This document shows positions 1 through 8,906 of a stretch of DNA of 64,000 nucleotides, piece after piece (positions within the stretch are counted from its first letter, which is position 1; every line of letters begins with the position of its first letter). Both the position numbers and the translations under genes were made by a program. The stretch lies in the NCBI RefSeq assembly GCF_003789055.1, contig NZ_ML119086.1, forward strand, positions 1 to 64,000, given 5' to 3'. The stretch comes from Histidinibacterium lentulum (lineage in GTDB: Bacteria; Pseudomonadota; Alphaproteobacteria; Rhodobacterales; Rhodobacteraceae). The notes beneath the pieces are model-generated. The model was not told the origin of the DNA. It did no database searches and worked only from the letters and a program-made list of their open reading frames with translations.

Positions 1-41
1 CGTTCGACACCCAAAACCTCGCCCAGCATGGCACCTTCCGA

Positions 42-81
42 TAAGACACGTCGCTAACGACGTCGTTATGCACGTGTCTTA
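42..81. repeat. 40 bp interrupted palindrome
   Basis: A 10 bp arm (TAAGACACGT, 42-51) is matched exactly by its inverse at 72-81. A perfect 14 bp palindrome, TAACGACGTCGTTA (55-68), lies inside, separated from the arms by 3 unpaired bases on each side; the centre is 61/62. There is no T-run after it, so it does not look like a standard terminator. It sits just before the point where the truncated VOC gene becomes recognisable, so it may be a protein-binding or recombination site rather than a transcription signal. Confidence 0.6.
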
Positions 82-116
82 GCTCGGAACCCCGCAATCA
101 GGCAGGCGGCTTCAAT

Positions 117-362
117 CGGGCGGTTACCCCCGACAGCCCGCTCACCGCGTTTCTTCGGAAGCATCCGAACGGCGGATTGCATCACTTGAGCCTTTCGGCC
201 GATGAGCTCGAACCGACCCTGGGTCAGCTTCAGGCCGACGGGTGCGCGGTGGTGTCCGGTCCGGCGCGGAATGTCCTCTGTCGGTCCTTCGCCTTCCTGC
301 ACCCCCGGGACATGTGCGGCGTGTTGACGGAGGTCGAATCCAGCACGGCAGCCGACCTCTAG
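117..362 (+). pseudogene. 3' remnant of a VOC / methylmalonyl-CoA epimerase-like gene
   Basis: From about base 117 the frame reads like the C-terminal half of a VOC-superfamily protein of the methylmalonyl-CoA epimerase type. It starts near TPDSPL, continues with PNGGLHHLSLSAD (the metal-binding His context), and ends with SFAFLHPRD and GVLTEVESS before the TAG at 360-362. A full epimerase is about 130-150 residues; the first half is missing. The same frame stays open back to base 45 but does not resemble the family there, and the palindrome lies at the join. Its stop overlaps the convergent lysR stop by a few bases. I read it as a truncated, probably non-functional remnant; the N-terminal half might lie before the window after a rearrangement. 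Confidence 0.6.
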
Positions 363-1258
363 GCTTCCGTCCGGACGGGAATTCCGGAAACCGCCTCCGC
401 GATGAGTTCGCCGAGCGCTTCCATTGTGATGGACTTTGGACGGCGCGTACTGCGCGCCAGATCGATCGATCGAGTTATATCGGGTTCGCGGATCGGAAGC
501 ACGCGAAGCTTGCCTGAGATCGCGTCGTCGTGGACCATCGAGTAAGGCACGATGGTGCAGTGCTCCCCTCGGCGGATCAGTTCTCGAAGGATCGGAATGC
601 TGTCGAGTTCCATCTCGAAGGTTGGCCTTACCCTGGTCGAAGCGAACCACGGCTCGAGCACGGTGAGGAAGCCATGGGTAATGACGATGGGATATCCACG
701 CAGGTCTTCGAGGCGGACATCCTGGATACTGGCCGGGAGCAACTCCGGTACGCCGCAAAGGACCAGTTCCTCGATGGCGAGTTCGCGGCGCTCGATCGCA
801 TCTCCTTCCGAGCCGACCGTGAGGATGGCGAGATCGATCTTGCCGAGTTCGACCCAGTCGACAAGGAACACGCTTAAGGCTTCGATGAGCCGGATCGATA
901 CCTTTGGATAAAGCGACTTGCACCGTCGGATCAGCTCGGGTGCAACAAGGTAGGCGAGCGACGGCGGCATGCCGATCACCATTTCGCCGGCCGGTTCGCT
1001 CCCCAGGTGCCGGACCTCGACCCGGAGATGGTCGGCAGCCTTGAGCACGTATTCGGCGTGCTCAAGAAGTTTCTGGCCGGCCTCCGTCGCTTCGACTCCG
1101 CGGGCAGATCGATGAAGGAGCTTCACCCCCAGGTCATGCTCCAATGCCTGTATCTGTCTGCTCAAGGCAGGCTGGGCGACGTGCAGGCGCGACGCGGCCT
1201 TGCCGAAGCTGCCGGCTGCAACCACGCCGAGGAAATATCTGAGCTGCCTGAGTTCCAT
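359..1258 (-). CDS. LysR-family transcriptional regulator
   Basis: A 299-residue protein with the classic LysR N-terminal winged HTH: MELRQLRYFLGV, then SFGKAASRLHVAQPALSRQI, then LEHDLGVKLLHR over residues 1-60. A periplasmic-binding-like effector domain follows (about 90-290). Length is normal for the family. The ATG at 1258 is preceded by GGAGGG about 10 bases upstream. The gene is transcribed away from the methionine aminopeptidase gene, and a long inverted repeat in the shared upstream region (1346-1373) is a candidate operator, so it probably regulates itself and/or that neighbour. The effector cannot be read from the sequence. Confidence 0.9.
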   Translation of the reverse strand: MELRQLRYFLGVVAAGSFGKAASRLHVAQPALSRQIQALEHDLGVKLLHRSARGVEATEAGQKLLEHAEYVLKAADHLRVEVRHLGSEPAGEMVIGMPPSLAYLVAPELIRRCKSLYPKVSIRLIEALSVFLVDWVELGKIDLAILTVGSEGDAIERRELAIEELVLCGVPELLPASIQDVRLEDLRGYPIVITHGFLTVLEPWFASTRVRPTFEMELDSIPILRELIRRGEHCTIVPYSMVHDDAISGKLRVLPIREPDITRSIDLARSTRRPKSITMEALGELIAEAVSGIPVRTEA

Positions 1259-1345
1259 CTCTGGCCGGCCCTCCGAAAAGGAAGTTCTGTTTCAGCGAGC
1301 CGTGGCGGTTGAAGCGTTAGTCAAAGTGAGAGACAGGCACGGCGC

Positions 1346-1373
1346 GCTTTGCTTATCCAACATGCAGCAAAGC
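1346..1373. promoter_or_regulatory. Dyad in the lysR / map intergenic region, candidate LysR operator
   Basis: The perfect 8 bp arms GCTTTGCT (1346-1353) and AGCAAAGC (1366-1373) are separated by 12 bases. LysR-type regulators typically bind long interrupted dyads in the shared promoter of their gene and a divergent target, which matches this position. The site also falls upstream of the GTG start chosen for the aminopeptidase and supports that choice. Binding by the adjacent LysR protein is inference. Confidence 0.45.
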
Positions 1374-1414
1374 TGTACCAGAACAGGAATTCCCAACAGC
1401 GAAGGGCGCACTGG

Positions 1415-2269
1415 GTGGCCACCTATATCAACCTTCCAGTCGCTCCGCCCGCCGAGAGCGCCCGGAGGACGGAACGCATCAAGATCTATGGCCCCGACGC
1501 CTTCGCGGGCATGCGCCGCGCAGGGGCACTGACCGCCCGATGTTTGGACGAGATCGCCGGGCTGGTCGGGGACGGAACGCCCCTGGCCGAGATCAACACA
1601 TTCGTGCTCGACTTCGCCGCGACCCACGGCGCCCGACCGGCCACACTCGGCTACAAAGGCTACGCATACGCCTGCTGCACGTCGGTCAATCACGTGGTGT
1701 GCCACGGTGCCCCGACCGCGCGAAAGCTGCACGAGGGCGATATCGTGAACGTCGATGTAACGCTTGTCCTTGACGGCTGGTATGGCGACTCAAGCCGCAT
1801 GTACGCCGTGGGCAAACCCAAGAGAGCGGCCGAGCGGCTGGTCCGCATCGCGCACGAGGCGATGATGCGCGGCATCGGGGCGGTTCGTCCCGGCGCGCGG
1901 CTGGGAGACATCGGGCATGCGATCCAGAGTTACGCGGCATCCGAGCGGTGTTCCGTCGTCCGCGACTTCTGCGGGCACGGCATCGGGCAGGTCTTTCACG
2001 ACGCGCCCAACATCCTGAATGTCGGAAGACCGAACACGGGACCGGAGCTGCGCGAGGGGATGATCTTTACCGTGGAACCGATGATCAACCTCGGTCGGCC
2101 CGAGGTGAAGATGCTCGCCGACGACTGGACCGCCGTGACGCGGGACAGGTCGCTGTCAGCGCAATTCGAGCATTCGATCGGCGTGACGGCAGAAGGTTTC
2201 GAGATCTTCACGCTCTCGGCCCAGGGTCTGCACGCGCCGGGCGTCGAACTGGCGGCTCCGCATGGCTAA
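1415..2269 (+). CDS. map: Type I methionine aminopeptidase (probable accessory copy)
   Basis: Metalloprotease that removes the initiator Met from nascent proteins. With the GTG start at 1415 (purine-rich GAAGGGCG 6 bases upstream) the protein has 284 residues. The five metal ligands of the family are all recognisable: D114 in VNVDVT, D125 in GWYGDSS, H188 in CGHGIG, E221 in VEPM and E252 in QFEHS. H97 in VVCHG matches the conserved substrate-side His. An in-frame TTG at 1349 would add 22 residues but lies inside the dyad. Its place beside a LysR regulator, away from ribosomal genes, suggests an extra copy; whether another map exists cannot be seen here. Confidence 0.88.
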   Translation: MATYINLPVAPPAESARRTERIKIYGPDAFAGMRRAGALTARCLDEIAGLVGDGTPLAEINTFVLDFAATHGARPATLGYKGYAYACCTSVNHVVCHGAPTARKLHEGDIVNVDVTLVLDGWYGDSSRMYAVGKPKRAAERLVRIAHEAMMRGIGAVRPGARLGDIGHAIQSYAASERCSVVRDFCGHGIGQVFHDAPNILNVGRPNTGPELREGMIFTVEPMINLGRPEVKMLADDWTAVTRDRSLSAQFEHSIGVTAEGFEIFTLSAQGLHAPGVELAAPHG

Positions 2270-2341
2270 GCGATCCGGACCCGTCGTCAGACCGCGGTGC
2301 GCCGCAATCCTGTCCCAACGGCTCCATGGAACGTCATCCTC

Positions 2342-3388
2342 ATGCAACCTCTCCGCGTCATCTTCGCCCACCTGACTGCGATGTCCCTTGCCTTCTCGAT
2401 GACGTCGCTCGCCAGCGCCCAAACAGGCGGCAAGCTGGGAATAGGAGACAGAATGCCGATTGAAGAAGAGATGGCCGCATCCGGTCCGATCGGCCCACTC
2501 GCGGGAACACTGACACTGCCGAACGCAACTGGGCCGCTTGAGCCGGAGGTGCCGGTGTTCCTGATCGTGCCCGGTTCCGGGCCCACGGACCGCGACGGCA
2601 ATTCGCCCCTCGGCATCACGGCCGCGCCCTACAGGCTGCTGACCGAGGCGCTGGCCGAGCAGGGCTACCCCTCGGTCCGCATCGATAAGCGCGGCATGTT
2701 CGGCTCCGAAGGCGCGATTTCGGACCCGAACGATGTGACAATCGCGGGCTATGGCGACGACCTTCTTGCATGGACGGCCGCAATCCGGGCAAGGCTGCCG
2801 GCGAGGGACGGCACGCGCTGCGTCATCCCCATCGGGCACAGCGAGGGCGGACTGGTCGCCCTGGCCGCCATCGGGCGCATCGCGGACGCTTGCGGATTGA
2901 TCCTGATCGCCAGCATCGGCCGTCCCCTGGACGAGGTGATCGCCGAGCAACTGCGCGCCAACCCCGCGAACGCGCCTTTCCTGCAGGAGGCCGAGGCGGC
3001 ACTTGCCACGCTGAGGCGCGGCGAGCGGGTCGATGCGAGCACCATCAGTCCCGCCCTGCGGCCCCTCTTCGGCGCGGAGGTTCAGGGCTTCCTGATCGAC
3101 GCAATGTCCCGCGATCCGACGGAACTGGCGTCCCGGGTCGAGCGTCCCATGCTCGTTCTCCAAGGCACGCGCGACCTGCAAGTCGGCGTGGCGGACGCAC
3201 GGATGCTGGCGGATGCGGCGCCCGACGCCACCCTCGCCTTGCTCGCGGACGTCAATCACGTCCTGAAGATCGTGGGATCGCAAGACCCTGGCGCGAACCT
3301 CGCGACCTACGCCGACCCGGACATCCCGATCGCGGCCTCGGTCGTGGATTCGATTGCGGATTTCGTGGACGGGATAAGCCGGGACTAG
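2342..3388 (+). CDS. Secreted alpha/beta-hydrolase
   Basis: A 348-residue protein starting with a signal-peptide-like segment (about residues 1-27, ending SLASAQ), so it is probably periplasmic. It has an alpha/beta-hydrolase fold of the type with an early PGSGPTDRDGN oxyanion loop (77-87). The nucleophile is S167 in GHSEGG, the acid D278 in GTRDLQV, and the base H306 in NHVLK. The ATG at 2342 is preferred over the GTG at 2297 because it places the signal peptide at the N-terminus. It lies just downstream of map on the same strand. The substrate is unknown; an ester or peptide-type bond is likely from the family. Confidence 0.8.
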   Translation: MQPLRVIFAHLTAMSLAFSMTSLASAQTGGKLGIGDRMPIEEEMAASGPIGPLAGTLTLPNATGPLEPEVPVFLIVPGSGPTDRDGNSPLGITAAPYRLLTEALAEQGYPSVRIDKRGMFGSEGAISDPNDVTIAGYGDDLLAWTAAIRARLPARDGTRCVIPIGHSEGGLVALAAIGRIADACGLILIASIGRPLDEVIAEQLRANPANAPFLQEAEAALATLRRGERVDASTISPALRPLFGAEVQGFLIDAMSRDPTELASRVERPMLVLQGTRDLQVGVADARMLADAAPDATLALLADVNHVLKIVGSQDPGANLATYADPDIPIAASVVDSIADFVDGISRD

Positions 3389-3446
3389 ACCCAAGAGCCG
3401 GGTCTCACGAAAAGCGATCACGCTTGGTAAGACAGAACTTCAAACC

Positions 3447-3866
3447 TCAGAGGCGCTTGGCAAAAAACAGCCTGGCCTCGTTCTCCGGGTAATCGTCGAT
3501 CCGACCGAATTCGCTGTAGCCCTGGCGCCTGTAGAACTCCGGCGCCTGGAACGAGAACGTGTCGAGCCATATCCCGTCCATCCCCCGCACGCGTGCTTCT
3601 TCCTCGAGGCGCGCCATCAGCTGGCGACCGATCCCCTTGCCGCGCCCCTCCTCGGCCACCGCCAAAAGCTCGACGAACACCCATTTCAGATCCAGCGAGA
3701 ACCGGGCGGCGAGGCCACCGAGGTAAAGATCGCCTTCACGCGCCTCGAGGAACACCATCTCGGACCTGAATGATTTCCCGGCCACCTTGGAATGGTGATC
3801 GAGAAGCGCCAAGATGCGTGCTCGTGCTTCAACCTCGGAACCATGTGCTGGATGGATCTGGGTCAT
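3447..3866 (-). CDS. GNAT-family N-acetyltransferase
   Basis: A 139-residue protein with the GNAT acetyl-CoA binding motif RGKGIGRQLM (about 75-84) preceded by a beta-4 strand WVFVELLAV, and the typical C-terminal FYRRQGY segment. The ATG at 3866 has GAGAGGA six bases upstream. Acetyl-CoA-dependent acetylation of an amine is the family activity; the acceptor is not predictable. It ends convergent with the upstream hydrolase gene and is followed to the right by a gene on the same strand, 112 bases away. Confidence 0.85.
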   Translation of the reverse strand: MTQIHPAHGSEVEARARILALLDHHSKVAGKSFRSEMVFLEAREGDLYLGGLAARFSLDLKWVFVELLAVAEEGRGKGIGRQLMARLEEEARVRGMDGIWLDTFSFQAPEFYRRQGYSEFGRIDDYPENEARLFFAKRL

Positions 3867-3978
3867 TGTGCTGTCCTCTCATCGGTCATTGTCCAAGATC
3901 GGGATCTTGCCGCGCCGGGAGCCGGGGCTCTGCGTGATCTCACGACCCTCCTCCTGACGTATCGGTTCGAAAGCCGCA

Positions 3979-5004
3979 TCACCGGGCTGACCTGTCCGGC
4001 ATGCCGCGCACATTGGCGCGAAGGAAACGGGCAACCTCCTCGGCGATTTCCCCGTCCTCTTCCGTCCCGCCGAACCCGCCATGTGGCATGGCCTCGAAGA
4101 CATGCAATTCCGTGACCACCGCCGCCTTGCGCAGTTTCCGGTGCAGCCGAACGGCGCTCGACAGGAACAGGTCCCGGGTGCCGCTCTGGATGAAGGTCGG
4201 CGGAAAGGCCGTCGTGAAGGTCCCGAACAGAGGCGACAGGTACGGATGCGCAAGATCCGCGCCATTCGCATAAAGCCGGTTCGCGGACATCAGCGGGTTC
4301 GGCAGGTTCACATCCAGCGTCCTGTTTGCAGAAAAACTGTCGCCCGATTCCGTGAGGTCGACTTCGGGCGAGAGCAGGATCAGGCAGGCGGGCAGCGCCA
4401 GGCCTTCGTCATGCGCGCGCAACACGGTTGCGAGGGCCAGGTTGCCACCAGCAGACCGGCCGCCGATGATGACGTGGTCGGCACCGTATTTCTGAACGGC
4501 GTACCGATAGACACTCAGGCAATCGTCGAGCGCTGCCGGAAAGGGGTGATCGGGGGGCATACGATAGTCGATGCCGTAGCACCGCACCCCGTGCAGGTCG
4601 GCGACACCGCGCGCGCTGTCGCGGCATGCGTCCCCACCCCCGAAGACGAACGCCCCACCATGCAGATCGATATAGACGATTTCGCTGTTTCGCAGGTCGG
4701 CGGGGCTTGCCACATGAACCGTCGCAGTCCCGATCTGCTCTGTCGTCGTCTGTGCGGTGACTTCGGACCGGGTTGCCTTCAGCCTGGATGCATAATGCGC
4801 GTCGGTCGCGGCCCTGAGGCGGCGCCAGGCATGGTGGTCTTCCGGACCGGGCATCGCGTAGGAGGCGCTGTGCGGGACGCTATCTCCACCCACGGCTCCA
4901 TGCAGCTTCAACTGCGCAGAATGGCTGATGGATGTCGGCACCGGAACAACTCGCTCGTCGAGCCTGACCCCATTCAGCTGCATCGTCTCTTTCGCTTTTT
5001 CCAT
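3979..5004 (-). CDS. Alpha/beta-hydrolase of the HSL (hormone-sensitive lipase-like) family
   Basis: A 341-residue esterase/lipase. It shows the HSL oxyanion-hole motif HGGAF (115-119), the nucleophile elbow GRSAGG with S184, the acid D278 in GTRDLF and H308 in MPHGGF. The ATG at 5004 is chosen because AGGGGTGAG sits 7-8 bases upstream; a longer reading to 5103 would add a low-complexity extension. There is no signal peptide, so it is probably cytoplasmic. It lies 117 bases downstream of the prolyl oligopeptidase on the same strand. Carboxylester hydrolysis is expected; the substrate is unknown. Confidence 0.85.
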   Translation of the reverse strand: MEKAKETMQLNGVRLDERVVPVPTSISHSAQLKLHGAVGGDSVPHSASYAMPGPEDHHAWRRLRAATDAHYASRLKATRSEVTAQTTTEQIGTATVHVASPADLRNSEIVYIDLHGGAFVFGGGDACRDSARGVADLHGVRCYGIDYRMPPDHPFPAALDDCLSVYRYAVQKYGADHVIIGGRSAGGNLALATVLRAHDEGLALPACLILLSPEVDLTESGDSFSANRTLDVNLPNPLMSANRLYANGADLAHPYLSPLFGTFTTAFPPTFIQSGTRDLFLSSAVRLHRKLRKAAVVTELHVFEAMPHGGFGGTEEDGEIAEEVARFLRANVRGMPDRSAR

Positions 5005-5121
5005 ATCCGGCTCACCCCTGTCTTCGTAATCATACTGATCGTCTTTCCGGGCAGTTCGATTGATCGACCGATCGAAAGGGTGCCCGGCCCGCGCCAGTGA
5101 CACCCTTCCGCTCTGACGGTC

Positions 5122-7260
<2,139 letters not shown>

Positions 7261-7411
7261 CGTGGGCCCTTCCTCCCCTGCAGACGTCTTTCGACGCCCT
7301 GCCCGTGTGGGCCCGTATCCGGAGGTTCCGGCTGATCTGGCCGTCATGATTGCGTGTCCGTTTTCTTCTGGGAGGCGCGCCAATCGGCGTTGGCCAGCTT
7401 TGGGATTATTG

Positions 7412-8029
7412 TCAGGTGACGGCATCGCAGATCGGCAGCGTCGCGGCGCCTCGGATCGCGGAGATGATGCGGGCGGTCGCTTCTTCCGAACTCACCTGCA
7501 CCCCGTCGTTGATCACGGCCGCGCTGATCTCCTCGTCCACCAGACGCATCGCGGCCGTGATGGATGCTGCGCAGAGCCTGACCTCGAAATCCTCCGCACT
7601 CTGCGCCGCACGGTCGGCAATGACACCGCGAAGCTCCATCTCGGCTGCATGACACGCCATGAGCCAGGCCGAGCGCAGCGCCGGCTCGCGATGCAGGATC
7701 GCAAGGATCCGGACGGCGGCGATGCTGTCGCGGATGAAGGCTTCGTCCGAGACGAAAGCCGTCACGGACCGGGCCAGATATTGCTCGATGCTTTCGGTCT
7801 TCGGCCATTCCCCGAGCAGCACAGCGAAACGCAGTTCACTGACCTTCAGCACAGGCTCGACGCAGGCTTCCTTGGACCGGAAATATCGCCAGACCGTTCG
7901 CGTCGAGATGCCGGCCGCGGCGGCGATGTCGTTTCCGCTCGTCGCATCGAAGCCCTTCTCCCAGAACAGTCTCGCTGCGTGCCGGGAGACTTCTAGCCGA
8001 GCGATTTCCAATCTCGCGTCGTCGGTCAC
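7412..8029 (-). CDS. TetR-family transcriptional regulator
   Basis: A 205-residue regulator with an N-terminal HTH (FDATSGNDIAAAAGIS.. TVWRYFRSK, about residues 27-55) and a variable ligand-binding C-terminal domain. The GTG at 8029 is chosen because a strong GGAGG (8037-8041) sits exactly 7 bases upstream; ATG codons at 8086 and 8062 have poor ribosome sites. Two identical palindromes lie 80-120 bases upstream (8111-8149), consistent with autorepression. The downstream gene on the same strand is the secreted prolyl oligopeptidase, a possible co-regulated target. Confidence 0.9.
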   Translation of the reverse strand: MTDDARLEIARLEVSRHAARLFWEKGFDATSGNDIAAAAGISTRTVWRYFRSKEACVEPVLKVSELRFAVLLGEWPKTESIEQYLARSVTAFVSDEAFIRDSIAAVRILAILHREPALRSAWLMACHAAEMELRGVIADRAAQSAEDFEVRLCAASITAAMRLVDEEISAAVINDGVQVSSEEATARIISAIRGAATLPICDAVT

Positions 8030-8110
8030 TTGGAGGCCTCCGTTCCCTCGAGGTGATGCCATTGGGTTCTGTTTCTTCAGTTCCATGGCGGGTTCGGCTC
8101 CCGTCCAACA

Positions 8111-8149
8111 GTCACTAAGTGACACGCAGACTATCTGTCACTTAGTGAC
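8111..8149. promoter_or_regulatory. Double palindromic operator of the TetR regulator
   Basis: Two 13 bp palindromes, GTCACTAAGTGAC (8111-8123) and GTCACTTAGTGAC (8137-8149), sit with centres 26 bp apart, on the same helix face if about 10.5 bp per turn is assumed (2.5 turns puts them on roughly opposite faces instead). Each is a perfect dyad around one central A/T, and they are exact inverses of each other. This is the form and position expected of a TetR-family operator upstream of its own gene. Confidence 0.75.
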
Positions 8150-8279
8150 AACGGATTCAAGGGCCGCGCGGGCTATTCTTCCGTGATGTCCCGGCATCAC
8201 GCACGGAAAGGGCGAGGACGGGGCCGTGCAGTGCATGATCGTCGGGACCGGGCTCCGCGCCAACTGACAGATACAGCCG

Positions 8280-8456
8280 CTATTCAGCGCCGCTGGCAAT
8301 CACAACTGTTGATGCGGTTTGTAACCATGTGCGAAAATCCACTGGCTGGTCGCTCAGCACGCGCCAGTCATCGACCTGCGGCTTGCCGTGGCTCTTGAAG
8401 TAGAACGGCTTCAGCCGCTCCATCTGAGCGACGGTCAGCCAGAAAGGATTGCTCAT
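8280..8456 (-). pseudogene. Transposase N-terminal remnant (IS5-superfamily type)
   Basis: The first 35 residues of this reading (8352-8456: MSNPFWLT, QMERLKPF, KSHGKP, VDDWRVLS) resemble the N-terminus of IS5-superfamily transposases, whose normal form is MSxxFWLTdeQMerLrPffPkSHGkPRVDDrRVLSG. After VLS the resemblance stops and the frame runs 23 unrelated residues to a TGA. No DDE residues or second IS end are visible. It is the decayed end of an insertion sequence, and it separates the TetR operator region from the two-component genes. Confidence 0.65.
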
Positions 8457-8513
8457 CATCACCCCCGTCAGTTCGGGAGCTTGAATCAAGCAGACCGGGC
8501 GGCCTCATGCACA

Positions 8514-8906
8514 TCAATCGTCCTGACCCTGGTCACCCTCTGCCCTACGCCGAGCGATCTGGGTCAGAGCATCGGCAATGTCGGCTTCGCGATAGGGTTT
8601 GCGGACGACCGGTGCGTCGAAGCCACGCCCAAAAAGTTCGTGCTGCTCGTATCCAGAGGTGATGACGAAAGGCGTCCCGGCTTCGACGAGGGCTTCAGCG
8701 ACAGGAATGGCGGAGTCTCCTCCGAGGTTCGCATCGAGAAGAGCGGCATCGACCTCTCCGTCGCAGGCCTGCACAAGTCGCACCGCACTGTTCACCGAGC
8801 CGGCGACGCCTCGGACGTTGTGGCCCAGATCCTCGAGCAGGCATTCGAGCTCCATCGCAATCAGGGCCTCATCCTCGATGACAAGCACGGACAGGACGTT
8901 CGTCAT
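8514..8906 (-). CDS. Single-domain response regulator receiver protein
   Basis: A 130-residue CheY-like receiver with no output domain. The acidic pocket is E11-D12, the phospho-acceptor D58 (ALLDAN), the Ser S84 (ITSG) and the Lys K103 (VRKPY). Single-domain receivers of this FATxGY-like subgroup are common partners of HWE/HisKA_2 kinases. Its ATG overlaps the stop of the upstream HWE kinase gene (ATGA at 8903-8906), so the two are almost certainly co-translated and cognate. Confidence 0.92.
   Translation of the reverse strand: MTNVLSVLVIEDEALIAMELECLLEDLGHNVRGVAGSVNSAVRLVQACDGEVDAALLDANLGGDSAIPVAEALVEAGTPFVITSGYEQHELFGRGFDAPVVRKPYREADIADALTQIARRRAEGDQGQDD

Noticed and set aside
2156-3421. 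A 421-codon minus-strand frame opposite the secreted alpha/beta hydrolase
   Set aside because: The plus strand holds a complete catalytic triad and signal peptide; the antisense frame has none.
8183-8398. A 71-codon plus-strand frame downstream of the TetR operators as a possible divergent target
   Set aside because: It runs opposite the transposase remnant, has Arg-rich random composition and no family resemblance.
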